Shown: piece after piece, positions 25,267 through 33,396 of the stretch
Numbering within the stretch: the stretch's first letter is position 1
Layout of the letters: every line of letters begins with the position of its first letter
Source: Bacillota bacterium
Lineage (GTDB): Bacteria > Bacillota > Clostridia > Lachnospirales > Anaerotignaceae
NCBI GenBank assembly: GCA_021768705.1
Contig: JAETUG010000002.1
Coordinates: 132,336 to 173,145 of the forward strand
Direction of reading: 5' to 3'
DNA length: 40,810 bases
Translations under genes and position numbers: made by a program
Notes under the pieces: generated by a model
Databases searched by the model: none
The model's input: the letters and a program-made list of their open reading frames with translations, nothing else
What the model was told of the DNA's origin: nothing

Positions 25267-25325
25267 TTTAAAATGAAATATCAGAGTAAAATTTGTTTTG
25301 TATCCTAGAAAAGAGGAATTTGAAT

Positions 25326-27206
25326 ATGTATCATGCAGAAACCATTGACGTTGCCATCATCGGCGGCGGTCATGCCGGCTGTGAAGCGGCCCTTGCGGCG
25401 GCGCGCCTTGGCATGGATACGGTGATGTTTGCCATTTCTTTGGACAGCATCGCTATGATGCCCTGCAACCCCTCCATTGGGGGCAGCTCCAAGGGGCATC
25501 TGGTGCGGGAGATCGACGCTTTGGGCGGTGAAATGGGCAAGGTCATCGATAAAACCTATATCCAGACAAAAATGCTGAATACGGGCAAAGGCCCTGCGGT
25601 CTATTCCCTGCGGGCCCAGGCGGATAAGATGGCTTATCAGACAGAAATGAAGCATCGGCTGGAAAATACACCCCATTTGAAGATCAAACAGGCGGAGATC
25701 GTGGATATCCTCATGGAGGAGGGAAAGGTCAGTGGCGTTGTGACGGCCGCCGGTGCGGTCTACAACTGCAAGGCTGTAGTGCTTTGTATGGGTACTTATA
25801 TGAAAGCCCGTTGTCTGACGGGGGAACATATCACCGAAAGCGGCCCAAACAACTTGATGCCTGCCACGAAGCTTTCCGCAAGGCTGAAAGAAATGGGTAT
25901 CGACTTGTTCCGTTTCAAAACAGGCACCCCTGCCAGAATGAATAAAAATTCTCTGGATCTGAGCAAAATGCAGCCCCAGTACGGGGACGAGGATATCGTG
26001 CCCTTTTCCTTTGAAAACAGACCCGAGGATATCGAAAAGCCCCAGGCCCTTTGCTGGCTGACCTATACCAATGAAAAGACCCATCAGGTCATTCGGGAAA
26101 ATCTGCACCGTTCCCCTATGTTCGGCGGTGTCATCGAAGGAACAGGCCCTCGTTACTGCCCTTCTATCGAGGATAAAATCGTCCGTTTTGCCGATAAGGA
26201 ACGGCATCAGCTTTTTGTGGAGCCGGAAGGGGAAAATACCGAAGAAATGTATATTCAGGGGATGAGCTCTTCTCTGCCGGAGGATGTGCAGATCGCCATG
26301 TATCGTACCATCCCCGGCTTGGAAAACTGCGAAATCACCCGTTTTGCCTATGCCATCGAATATGACTGCATCGACGCCACCCAGCTGAAGCTGTCTTTGG
26401 AATTCAAGGATTTCCCCGGTCTGTTCAGTGCGGGGCAGTTCAACGGTTCCTCCGGTTACGAAGAAGCGGCAGCCCAAGGGCTGATTGGCGGCATCAATGC
26501 GGTGCAGTATATTCAGGGAAAGGAACCCCTGATTTTGCAGCGTTCCGATGGCTACATTGGTGTGCTGATCGATGATATCGTGAACAAAGGCACCAGAGAG
26601 CCTTACAGAATGATGACCAGCCGTGCGGAATTCCGTTTGCTGCTGCGGCAGGATAATGCTGATCAGAGACTGACCCCCATTGGGTATGAGATTGGGCTGA
26701 TCTCCGAGGAAAGATACGAAGCTTTGCTGGAAAAAGAGCGTTTGGTGAAAGAAGAGATCGAACGGGTACAGGGCGTTACCATGGGTCCCAGTGAGTCTGT
26801 GGTTGCCCTGCTGGAAAGATATCATACCGTTCCCATCAAAAATGGCGCCCGTCTTTCCGACCTGATTAAACGCCCGCAGCTGAACTATGACGTATTGGCG
26901 GAAATTGATCCGGAACGTCCTGCATTGCCTGCGGATGTACGGGAGCAGGTGAATATTCAGATCAAATATGCAGGCTATATCGACCAGCAGCTAAAGCAGG
27001 TGGAACAGTTCAAGAAGCTGGAAGGCCGTCTGCTGCCGATGGATCTGGATTATGAGACCATTCAGGGCCTGCGTCTGGAAGCAAGACAAAAGCTGAATCT
27101 GGTTCGCCCCCAGAACCTGGGGCAGGCCAGCCGAATCACAGGGGTATCTCCGGCAGATATTTCCGTATTGCTCATTTATATGGAACAAATGAAAAGAAAA
27201 CATTGA
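25326..27206 (+). CDS. mnmG: tRNA uridine-5-carboxymethylaminomethyl modification enzyme MnmG (GidA)
   Basis: A 626-aa FAD enzyme, partner of MnmE. The dinucleotide site is [19 protein letters not shown] (12-30). The family signatures [31 protein letters not shown] and [11 protein letters not shown] are present, as is the C-terminal helical domain ending [13 protein letters not shown]. Where most MnmG proteins have GGIAKGH, this one has GGSSKGH. The ATG after AGAGG is chosen; a longer frame adds 11 unrelated residues. It is followed closely by an unknown gene and rsmG. Confidence 0.97.
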   Translation: MYHAETIDVAIIGGGHAGCEAALAAARLGMDTVMFAISLDSIAMMPCNPSIGGSSKGHLVREIDALGGEMGKVIDKTYIQTKMLNTGKGPAVYSLRAQADKMAYQTEMKHRLENTPHLKIKQAEIVDILMEEGKVSGVVTAAGAVYNCKAVVLCMGTYMKARCLTGEHITESGPNNLMPATKLSARLKEMGIDLFRFKTGTPARMNKNSLDLSKMQPQYGDEDIVPFSFENRPEDIEKPQALCWLTYTNEKTHQVIRENLHRSPMFGGVIEGTGPRYCPSIEDKIVRFADKERHQLFVEPEGENTEEMYIQGMSSSLPEDVQIAMYRTIPGLENCEITRFAYAIEYDCIDATQLKLSLEFKDFPGLFSAGQFNGSSGYEEAAAQGLIGGINAVQYIQGKEPLILQRSDGYIGVLIDDIVNKGTREPYRMMTSRAEFRLLLRQDNADQRLTPIGYEIGLISEERYEALLEKERLVKEEIERVQGVTMGPSESVVALLERYHTVPIKNGARLSDLIKRPQLNYDVLAEIDPERPALPADVREQVNIQIKYAGYIDQQLKQVEQFKKLEGRLLPMDLDYETIQGLRLEARQKLNLVRPQNLGQASRITGVSPADISVLLIYMEQMKRKH

Positions 27207-27220
27207 TTGGATGTGATGCT

Positions 27221-27661
27221 ATGACAGGTTTTTTTCTGCCATGGAATGAAAATAACAGACAGCTGAAACGGGGCGAGAAAAAGCTGCATTTGCCTAAGGG
27301 GACATTTTCCTTGGAGGATGCCGTTTTCGATAACCGCAAGCCTGCCTACGTTTCCCTGCCTAACCCCAGAGGAACCCTCCGTTCCTTTTTGCAAGCGGTA
27401 GAAAATGGGAAAAAGGAGGAGGCCATGGGCTATTTTTCCAGCAGTGTAGCAGAAGCGGTGGATTATGAGGAAATGGAAGGCTTTTTGAAGGATTTGAAGG
27501 AATACCATTGCTTTGCCGATGAAAGCAGAAATGGTATCCGTACGGTTTCTGTCACCAAAAACAGCAAGGACGGGGAGATCTTCTCCTTCCGTATGGTGGC
27601 GGAGCCCGATTCCTATGGCAAATGGAAGATCTTCAGCATTGAAAGAGAAGGGAAGGAATAA
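27221..27661 (+). CDS. Conserved-looking protein of unknown function, 146 aa
   Basis: A soluble protein starting MTGFFLPWNENNRQLKRGEK. No signal peptide or membrane helix was found. It contains LSLPNPRGTLRSFLQAVENG-like helical text (residues about 45-65), then an alpha+beta C-terminal part ending KWKIFSIEREGKE, reminiscent of NTF2-like folds, though that is only an impression. The start is uncertain: a TTG overlapping the mnmG stop is possible, but the ATG downstream of GGATGTGAT fits better. It lies between mnmG and rsmG, 3 nt from rsmG, so it is co-expressed with tRNA and rRNA modification genes. Confidence 0.75.
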   Translation: MTGFFLPWNENNRQLKRGEKKLHLPKGTFSLEDAVFDNRKPAYVSLPNPRGTLRSFLQAVENGKKEEAMGYFSSSVAEAVDYEEMEGFLKDLKEYHCFADESRNGIRTVSVTKNSKDGEIFSFRMVAEPDSYGKWKIFSIEREGKE

Positions 27662-27664
27662 ATC

Positions 27665-28384
27665 GTGGAATATAGAGCATTACTCAAGGATTGCTGTGAC
27701 CGGATGGGCGTTGCCCTCAGCGAAGCCCAGCAGGAACAGTTTATGACATATCTTTCCCTTTTGCTGGAATGGAATGAAAAAATGAACCTGACCGCCATTA
27801 CGGAAAAACGAGATGTGGTGCTGAAGCATTTTGCTGACTGCCTGAGCCTTGTGCCTGCGGTGGAATGGAAAAAGGGGATGCAGGTCATTGATGTTGGCAC
27901 AGGGGCAGGTTTTCCCGGTGTGCCCGTAAAAATCGCCTGCCCTGAAATCGAACTGACGTTGTTGGATTCCCTGCAGAAGCGGATCGGTTTCCTGCAAGAG
28001 GTGGGCGCACAGCTGAACTTGGATGGCGTGAATTATGTCCATAGCCGTGCGGAGGACGGCGGACAGAATCCCGACTACAGGGAGAAATTTGACCTGTGTG
28101 TTTCCCGTGCTGTGGCAAATCTGGCGGTTTTGGCGGAATATTGTCTGCCTTTTGTACGGGTGGGCGGCCGATTGGCGGCTTTGAAAGGTCCCGATGCGGA
28201 GGCGGAAGTGGCGCAGGCCAAGGGTGCATTGGAAAAGCTGGGCGGCAGACTGGTGGAGATCAGGGATGTTGCCATCCCCTTTACTGACTTGTCCCACAAA
28301 CTGGTATTTATCGAAAAAATTGCGCCTACGCCGAAGAAATATCCCCGCAATGCGGGAAAAATCAAAAAAGATCCTCTTTCGTAA
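27665..28384 (+). CDS. rsmG: 16S rRNA m7G527 methyltransferase RsmG
   Basis: A 239-aa SAM-dependent methyltransferase that modifies G527 (E. coli numbering) of 16S rRNA; loss gives low-level streptomycin resistance in several bacteria. It shows NEKMNLTAI, the SAM motif IDVGTGAGFPGVPVKIACPE, LLDSLQKRIGFL and VSRAVANL. It starts at GTG after AAGGA, 3 nt from the previous gene. Its stop codon lies inside the first stem of a type-A palindrome array. Confidence 0.96.
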   Translation: MEYRALLKDCCDRMGVALSEAQQEQFMTYLSLLLEWNEKMNLTAITEKRDVVLKHFADCLSLVPAVEWKKGMQVIDVGTGAGFPGVPVKIACPEIELTLLDSLQKRIGFLQEVGAQLNLDGVNYVHSRAEDGGQNPDYREKFDLCVSRAVANLAVLAEYCLPFVRVGGRLAALKGPDAEAEVAQAKGALEKLGGRLVEIRDVAIPFTDLSHKLVFIEKIAPTPKKYPRNAGKIKKDPLS

Positions 28385-28459
28385 GGGGTTTTACCCCTTA
28401 CAAACCCCAGCAGGGAGATAATCCCCCTGCACCCCTAGTTGCACAAACTGCGTTTGTGC
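28381..28459 (-). repeat. Type-A palindrome array, copy 4 (partial, starts at the rsmG stop codon)
   Basis: GTAAGGGG / CCCCTTAC contains the rsmG TAA. An imperfect GCAGGGAGAT / ATCCCCCTGC hairpin and GCACAAAC / GTTTGTGC follow. Spacing matches copies 1-3 read in reverse: 8 nt, then exactly 10 nt (ACCCCTAGTT). Stem sequences differ from other copies, but pairing is kept. Confidence 0.85.
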
Positions 28460-28480
28460 GATGGAGAATATAAGATGATA

Positions 28481-28522
28481 GGCTCGTATTGACATGGTTT
28501 TTGTCGATACGGGCTCTTTTTT
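28481..28522 (+). terminator. Terminator of the mnmG-rsmG unit
   Basis: GGCTCGTATTGAC and GTCGATACGGGCT pair with wobble positions, followed by CTTTTTT. Confidence 0.8.
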
Positions 28523-28556
28523 GTGGAACGCTTTTTTTCTATGCTGAAAATGAACA

Positions 28557-28565
28557 TGCTATGAT
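28557..28565 (+). promoter_or_regulatory. Possible extended -10 promoter of noc
   Basis: TGCTATGAT fits an extended -10 (TGnTATGAT). A -35 is not convincing. The transcript would start upstream of array copy 5. Confidence 0.35.
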
Positions 28566-28591
28566 GGAAAAAAGAAAAAAATACTTTTCCC

Positions 28592-28671
28592 GCACAAAAT
28601 ATGTAATATTTTGTGCCGTTCAGGGTGCAGGGAAATGATTTCCCTGCCAGGGTGTGGGACAGCGTCCCACA
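28592..28671 (+). repeat. Type-A palindrome array, copy 5 (partial, ends at the noc ribosome site)
   Basis: GCACAAAATAT / ATATTTTGTGC, a 10-nt linker ending GGGT, GCAGGGAAAT / ATTTCCCTGC, a 5-nt linker, then GTGGGACAGCGTCCCAC. The order and the 10-nt linker match the last three hairpins of copies 2 and 3, with compensatory base changes. Seven bases later AAAGGAGG begins. Confidence 0.88.
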
Positions 28672-28690
28672 AAAAAAGGAGGTAAACTAT

Positions 28691-29539
28691 ATGGAAGTTT
28701 TGAAATTTTCGGAAATGCGCTTGAAAAAGGATAAGGTAGTCTTTCAGCTGCCCATCGATAAAATTCGCTCAAACCCCTATCAGCCCAGAAAATACTTCAA
28801 TCGGGCGGCGTTGGAGGAGCTTTCGGACAGTATCAAGACCTACGGTGTGCTGCAGCCCATCACCGTCCGTAAAATGAGCGGCGGCTATTATGAATTGGTG
28901 GCAGGGGAACGCCGTTTGCGGGCATCGGAGCTGGCAGGCTTGGAGACCATTCCCGCTATTCTGATGCAGGTCAGCGACAGCGACAGCGCCGTTATGGCAT
29001 TTATCGAAAATATTCAGCGGCAGAACCTGAGCTTTCTGGAGGAAGCGGAGGGCTATCGCAATATGATGGAGGACTATGGTCTGACCCAAGAGGAACTTGC
29101 GGCGAAATTATCCAAAAGCCAATCCTCCATCGCCAATAAGCTGCGGGTATTGAAGCTGGAGGACAGCGTGAAAAAACTGCTCTTGGAATATCATTTTACA
29201 GAACGCCATGCTCGTGCTCTTCTAAAGCTGCCCGATGAGGAAACACGGCTGTTGGTTCTCAGCCAGATGATACAGGAAGAAATGAACGTAAAGAAAACGG
29301 AAGAACTGGTGGAAGCCACCTTGGAGCAGATGCGCCCCCGTTATGTGGAAAAAGGGGAGCAAAAGGAAAAGAGATATGTCCGCTCGGCGGATTTCCGCCT
29401 GTTTACCAATACCATCAAGCAGAGCGTGGAGGTCATCCGCCGCTCGGGCATGGATGTGGTCTATGAGGATAAACAGGACGAGGAAGGCTGCGAGATCGTT
29501 ATCCGCATCCGCAAAAGCGGACAGGATATCTCCGCTTGA
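28691..29539 (+). CDS. noc: Nucleoid occlusion protein Noc (ParB family)
   Basis: A 282-aa ParB/Noc CTPase. The N-terminal domain has DKIRSNPYQPRKYFN, the CTP-binding motif GERRLR (72-77) and ENIQRQNLSFLEEAEGY. The helix-turn-helix KSQSSIANKLRVLKL and ERHARALLKL follow, then a Noc-type C-terminal dimer domain (TNTIKQSVEVIRRSGMDVVY). Noc spreads around its DNA sites and keeps the division septum off the chromosome. The chosen ATG follows AAAGGAGG. The N-terminus is short and lacks an obvious FxRFFG-like membrane helix. No parA/parB pair follows, unlike B. subtilis. Confidence 0.88.
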   Translation: MEVLKFSEMRLKKDKVVFQLPIDKIRSNPYQPRKYFNRAALEELSDSIKTYGVLQPITVRKMSGGYYELVAGERRLRASELAGLETIPAILMQVSDSDSAVMAFIENIQRQNLSFLEEAEGYRNMMEDYGLTQEELAAKLSKSQSSIANKLRVLKLEDSVKKLLLEYHFTERHARALLKLPDEETRLLVLSQMIQEEMNVKKTEELVEATLEQMRPRYVEKGEQKEKRYVRSADFRLFTNTIKQSVEVIRRSGMDVVYEDKQDEEGCEIVIRIRKSGQDISA

Positions 29540-29584
29540 TTTGTCATCTGTAACGCTTTATAATAGTTACCATATAAAACGTTA
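29536..29584 (+). promoter_or_regulatory. Promoter and operator of the 83-aa XRE gene
   Basis: TTGATT, 17 nt, TATAAT form the promoter. TAACGCTTTATA and TATAAAACGTTA are inverted repeats (11 of 12 matching) around 10 nt, covering the -10. A nested GTAAC / GTTAC pair is also present. This suggests autorepression. Confidence 0.6.
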
Positions 29585-29602
29585 TAGATAGGAGGGGACA
29601 AT

Positions 29603-29854
29603 ATGAAGGAAAGACCTGTTTTGATCCGCACCGATTACGGCTCTGTGAAATTGCGGCTAAAAGAAGTCATGGAAGAAAGGGGCATCACCAGAAACCAACT
29701 GGCAAAGCTCATCGATGCCAGGTTTGAAGTGGTCAGCAAATGGTATAAGGGCGAAGTGGAAAAAATGGATTTGGATATCCTTGCCCGCATCTGCTATGCC
29801 TTGGACTGCACGACGGAGGATCTGCTGCAGTATGTCCCCACAGAAAAGGAATAA
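29603..29854 (+). CDS. XRE/Cro-CI family regulator, 83 aa
   Basis: A small helix-turn-helix protein of the HTH_26 type: VKLRLKEVMEERGITRNQLA, then KLIDARFEVVSKWYKG, and DLDILARICYALDCTTEDLL at the C-terminal part. Such single-domain proteins are often autoregulators or anti-phage/mobile-element controls; nothing nearby shows a target. GGAGGGG precedes the ATG. Its promoter lies in a 34-bp inverted repeat. The lipoprotein gene 38 nt downstream could be in the same transcript. It is unrelated in sequence to the two XRE proteins at 0.8-1.3 kb beyond the shared fold. Confidence 0.87.
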   Translation: MKERPVLIRTDYGSVKLRLKEVMEERGITRNQLAKLIDARFEVVSKWYKGEVEKMDLDILARICYALDCTTEDLLQYVPTEKE

Positions 29855-29892
29855 GCATACTTGCTGGTGTCGAGGAATCTGGAGGTGAAGGT

Positions 29893-30615
29893 ATGAGAGG
29901 AAAAAGAGCATTTTTTGGCGTATGCTGCATGGTTTGTACCATGTTGGTTTTAGGATGCGGCGCAGAAAAAGAAACTGCCCAACTGCCTGCTGTGGATGGG
30001 GCGGAAGAAGTGGACGGTACAAAAATTTACGAAGATATCCTGGATGACTTTTATACGCTGATCGCCAATGGATCTGTAGATGCTGAGGATTTGGAAGGCA
30101 GTGAAGGAGTATTGGAAGCGGTGCAGGCTATGGAAGGAGAGAATGCCCTTGCCCGCATCGGCTACAGCATAAAGGATATCAGCGGAGACGGTATTCCAGA
30201 ATTATTGGTGGGAGCCATGACTGACGATCATTCCGGCAAAGAGATTTACACAGTATACACCTGTCAAAATGATACGCCCAGCTGTACCTTTTCCGGCTGG
30301 GGCAGAAGTGGCTATACTTCCATGGGGGAAGGCAGATTTCTCTATCAGGGCTCCGGCGGTGCGATGTATAGCATTTTTGGTACCTATACCATTTCCCCGG
30401 ATGGAACGTCGTTGCTCTGTGAGGACTATTATTTTACCTATGAAAAGGATGCGGATTTTTCGGAGATCGGATTTTATCATAATACTTCGGGTCAATGGGA
30501 GAAGGCAGTTTCCGAGGAACTGGATCTTTCCCAGGAGGAATTTTGGAACATACAGGAAAGTCTGCAAAAACAGACAGAGACGATAGAGCTGATCCCCTTT
30601 TCGTCCTATCGGTGA
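29893..30615 (+). CDS. Lipoprotein of unknown function, 240 aa
   Basis: A type II signal peptide ends at VLGC (Cys22), so the protein should be anchored to the outer membrane face. The mature part is acidic and contains DISGDGIPELLVG, an EF-hand-like/FG-GAP-like calcium loop often seen in clostridial lipoproteins. Beta-rich text (GTYTISPDGTSLLCEDYYFT) follows. I do not know a function. GGAGGTG precedes the ATG. It shares direction and close spacing with the preceding XRE gene and ends before a strong terminator. Confidence 0.82.
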   Translation: MRGKRAFFGVCCMVCTMLVLGCGAEKETAQLPAVDGAEEVDGTKIYEDILDDFYTLIANGSVDAEDLEGSEGVLEAVQAMEGENALARIGYSIKDISGDGIPELLVGAMTDDHSGKEIYTVYTCQNDTPSCTFSGWGRSGYTSMGEGRFLYQGSGGAMYSIFGTYTISPDGTSLLCEDYYFTYEKDADFSEIGFYHNTSGQWEKAVSEELDLSQEEFWNIQESLQKQTETIELIPFSSYR

Positions 30616-30701
30616 GACTGCAGATGTCGAAAGGATAGCAGAACCGTTGGTATATAGAGGATAGGGGCGGTCATGCTCTTGGTGATATAGTAGCAGTACA
30701 G

Positions 30702-30745
30702 AAAAAGGGATAAATCCTAAAAAATATAAGGATTTATCCCTTTTT
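30702..30745. terminator. Bidirectional terminator between convergent genes
   Basis: AAAAAGGGATAAATCCT and AGGATTTATCCCTTTTT form a 17-bp perfect stem, flanked by A and T runs. It separates the rightward lipoprotein gene from the leftward 128-aa gene. Confidence 0.9.
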
Positions 30746-30813
30746 ACGTTTTCTTCTAAGGATGCGCCATTTATGGTCACGCCTTTTATCTGTTCGGCAA
30801 ATTGGAAGTTATC

Positions 30814-31200
30814 TTACCTAAGGCGCTGCCAAATACCATCTGCATCCTTTTGAAGGACTGCTTCATAGCAATTTGTGTTTCGGTATATTCCAATCATTGT
30901 CGTATCTTCTTCCAGTGGCAATGTGAATCTGTTTTTTGCGCCAATACTGCCATTGAAACCACCAAATGCAGAATAGCAGTCAATATAAAGCTTTCCACCC
31001 TCTTGCTGAGAAACGGTTGCCGCTCTGATATAGCCGGCAGAGGATGCAACGCTGATATCCAGTGTAATTTCGCTTCCATCCTCAGAAACAGCGTATTCGT
31101 CAATATATGCGGAACCGTTTTTCAAAAAGCCTGTCCCGATAAAATAAAACAAAAAGACTGCCAGAACAGCAATAACGGCGATCGCAATTTTCTTTTTCAT
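30814..31200 (-). CDS. Small exported or membrane-anchored protein, 128 aa, unknown function
   Basis: The N-terminal helix (IAIAVIAVLAVFLFYFIGTG) after MKKK is a signal anchor or signal peptide. The rest looks beta-rich (SEDGSEITLDISVASSAGYI, KLYIDCYSAFGGFNGSIGAK) and ends AVLQKDADGIWQRLR. There are two cysteines outside the helix. I do not recognise the family. An AAAGGAG site precedes the ATG. It belongs to the head-on block but is separated from the thioesterase gene by about 60 nt upstream on its own strand. Confidence 0.75.
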   Translation of the reverse strand: MKKKIAIAVIAVLAVFLFYFIGTGFLKNGSAYIDEYAVSEDGSEITLDISVASSAGYIRAATVSQQEGGKLYIDCYSAFGGFNGSIGAKNRFTLPLEEDTTMIGIYRNTNCYEAVLQKDADGIWQRLR

Positions 31201-31262
31201 ACCAGTTTATCTCCTTTGCCAAATTCTAATTTATGCACACGGCACGTTAGCGAAGGTCTTTT

Positions 31263-31757
31263 TTAGATCGGTTTTTCAAAAATCTTATCCAGCTTCATAA
31301 AGGTAGCTGTTGCCGTTCCCACAAGGATATCCTTCCCATTGCGGTTGACCCAGCCCTCCGCCACCATGCTGATGAGGGTGCGCCCCAGATTGGTGACTTT
31401 TACATGATAGTGTACCATATCCCCCAGAAGGACAGGCTTCAGGAAGGTGGTGGTCAGGTTGACGGTGGTGATCATGTGCTGTTTGGCGTAATAATGGCAG
31501 GTCAGACCGAAGGAAACGTCAAAGCAGGTGATAATGATGCCGCCGTGGAGACTGCCACCGGGGTTCAGTTCCCAAGGCAGAGCTTCAAAGGCGATGCAGG
31601 CCTCTCTTTTCTCAAAATCGCAGGAAATGAAATGGGGTTCCAGATGCACCAACACACCCTTATTGGAAATGGGGTTATCGGGATGACCCAGCTGGGCAAG
31701 CCACTGCTCCATATTTTCCTGTGAAGAAATTTCATCTTTTAATGTAATCAATTCCAT
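31263..31757 (-). CDS. PaaI-type hotdog thioesterase, copy 2 of a tandem pair
   Basis: A 164-aa hotdog-fold protein likely to hydrolyse acyl-CoA thioesters. The core reads WELNPGGSLHGGIIITCFDV, with the HGG motif, then TTVNLTTTFLKPVLLGDMVH and GTATATFMKLD. Start at the ATG after AAGGAGGTG; a longer frame runs into the preceding gene. It lies 13 nt downstream of a paralogous gene (shared pattern: FISCDFEK / FVSCDFEK, WELNP, HGG, FLKP-LGD, GRTL, ATATFM). The pair probably arose by duplication and may form a heteromer. Confidence 0.88.
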   Translation of the reverse strand: MELITLKDEISSQENMEQWLAQLGHPDNPISNKGVLVHLEPHFISCDFEKREACIAFEALPWELNPGGSLHGGIIITCFDVSFGLTCHYYAKQHMITTVNLTTTFLKPVLLGDMVHYHVKVTNLGRTLISMVAEGWVNRNGKDILVGTATATFMKLDKIFEKPI

Positions 31758-31770
31758 TGGTTTCACCTCC

Positions 31771-32241
31771 TTAACCGCTGACAGCCATAAATGTGGCTGT
31801 GGCGATGCAGGCCAGAATATCATCCCGTTCCAGGCGCACCTCTGCCTTTACCGTTGCCAAAGTGCGTCCTACAGAATCCAGCTGACATTTTACGTGGAAG
31901 GTGTCCCCCAGAGCGATGGGTTTCAGGAAGCTGGCGTTCATGGTCACCGTTACCACCGTAGGGGCATTCAGGTGCGTATAATAATGGGCAAGCATACCCA
32001 TGGTAGTATCCAGTGCCGTAGAGGTCATACCGCCGTGGATGATGTTTTCGGGATTCAGCTCCCATTCCTGTACGTCATAGGCAATATCAATGGTGCCTTT
32101 CTCAAAATCGCAGGAAACGAATCGGGGGTCCATACGGGGGATGACACCGTGATGCTTGATTTCCGAGCCAGGCTGCATGGCATTTCGGAAAAAGGTTTCC
32201 ATATCCGCTTGAGAAAGTCCGTCAATTTTTGTCCAGTTCAT
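31771..32241 (-). CDS. PaaI-type hotdog thioesterase, copy 1 of a tandem pair
   Basis: A 156-aa hotdog thioesterase. WELNPENIIHGGMTSTALDT carries the HGG motif and the acidic residue of the PaaI active site. TVTMNASFLKPIALGDTFHV forms the central strands, and the protein ends CIATATFMAVSG. AAAGGAG precedes the ATG. It follows the alpha/beta hydrolase gene by 21 nt and precedes its paralogue by 13 nt, so the three look like one operon acting on acyl esters or thioesters; the substrate is unknown. Confidence 0.88.
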   Translation of the reverse strand: MNWTKIDGLSQADMETFFRNAMQPGSEIKHHGVIPRMDPRFVSCDFEKGTIDIAYDVQEWELNPENIIHGGMTSTALDTTMGMLAHYYTHLNAPTVVTVTMNASFLKPIALGDTFHVKCQLDSVGRTLATVKAEVRLERDDILACIATATFMAVSG

Positions 32242-32262
32242 TGATGTTTCTCCTTTGTTTTT

Positions 32263-33210
32263 TTATTTCAAAAACTCCTTTGCATTTTCCCAAAAAGCTT
32301 TGCTGTTTTCCATATGTGGCAAAGCACCTGTTTTTTCAAAGAGAGCGAAGGAACCATAGTCCTTCATTTTTTCCGCTGTGTTGAAATGGTCGGTGGGGTT
32401 TATTTTGTTTTCCTCCCCCCAGATCATCAGGAAGGGGATGGAAAGCTGTTCAAAGGCAGGCTTTGTATCTGCTGCATAAAACCTTGTTTGGATACCGGCG
32501 AAGGTTGCCTGAGCGTGGATGCCATAGCGGGCAGCGTCGGCATATCTCTGCACCAGTTCCGGGGAAATGGTTTCTTTAGCGTAAAAAGCATCTTCCAAAA
32601 TAGCCTTGATCTTTCCTTTCGTGGTACCCATGAGGAACTTTTGGGTGCCTGCCACAGGGGCAAGGAGCAGAGACAGGGGCTTTGTATCCTCGTCGGTAGC
32701 GAAACCTTTGCCGATGCCCTCGGGGGAAATCATCACCATGCGGCGGATATCCTCGGGATGGAGCAGGGAAAGGATCAGGCCAAAATCGGCACCTGCGTTG
32801 GCACCGCAGAAGCAGACGGGGCGTTTTACTGCGTTTTCGATGAAATCGTGAAGGAAAGTTGCGTATTGATATGCTGTCCAGGGTTCTTTGGGACAGAAGG
32901 AATTGCCGAAGCCGGGCAGATCCACGGCATATATATGGTAATCAGCCGCCAAAGCATCTACCACATCATCCCATTCCCGACAAGATGCCCCCAGCATCAT
33001 GCTGTGTACTAAAAGCAGGGGCCTGCCGTGTCCCAGGGAACGATAGGCAACGGAGCCTTCTTCTGTTTCGTATGTTTCCATGAAATGGGTCTCATCTTTT
33101 TTCTTTTGGGCATTTTTCAGGCAAAGCCTCTGAAAGCCTGCCAGACCGGCAAGGGCCGCACCGATGGTACCGAAAAATGCCAGAAAATATTTTACTATTT
33201 TTTTCTTCAT
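32263..33210 (-). CDS. Alpha/beta-hydrolase-fold protein with altered nucleophile elbow
   Basis: A 315-aa protein with an N-terminal membrane anchor (YFLAFFGTIGAALAGLAGF) and a hydrolase fold: PLLLVHSMMLG (oxyanion region), YHIYAVDLPGFGNS, and the elbow strand PVCFCGANAGADFG. The elbow motif GxSxG reads GANAG, with Asn138 where the Ser, Cys or Asp nucleophile should be. Later parts look normal: FLMIWGEENKINP (acid) and ALPHMENS (His). It may therefore be inactive, non-hydrolytic or use another residue. AAGGAGG precedes the ATG. It is the first gene of the thioesterase operon. Confidence 0.87.
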   Translation of the reverse strand: MKKKIVKYFLAFFGTIGAALAGLAGFQRLCLKNAQKKKDETHFMETYETEEGSVAYRSLGHGRPLLLVHSMMLGASCREWDDVVDALAADYHIYAVDLPGFGNSFCPKEPWTAYQYATFLHDFIENAVKRPVCFCGANAGADFGLILSLLHPEDIRRMVMISPEGIGKGFATDEDTKPLSLLLAPVAGTQKFLMGTTKGKIKAILEDAFYAKETISPELVQRYADAARYGIHAQATFAGIQTRFYAADTKPAFEQLSIPFLMIWGEENKINPTDHFNTAEKMKDYGSFALFEKTGALPHMENSKAFWENAKEFLK

Positions 33211-33396
33211 ATCTAAAACCTCCTTCAGAGGAATTTTTATACAATTTGATCTATGATCTTCTTGGACAGGGGTTGTAGAGCTGCCCCTACAGGTCGATTC
33301 TATTTCTTGCTTTTTTCTATTATGAACCTAATTTCAGCATTTGAAAAGGGGGAAATTCATAAGATAAATTGAAGATTTTCTAAAGGAGAGCGGGAT

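Noticed and set aside
25305-26825. 506-codon minus-strand frame opposite mnmG
   Set aside because: Mirror of the mnmG coding strand; low-complexity, no motif, no ribosome site.
28691-29539. Spo0J/ParB chromosome partition protein
   Set aside because: The helix-turn-helix (KSQSSIANKLR), ERHARALLKL and C-terminal domain match Noc better, and no parA is adjacent.
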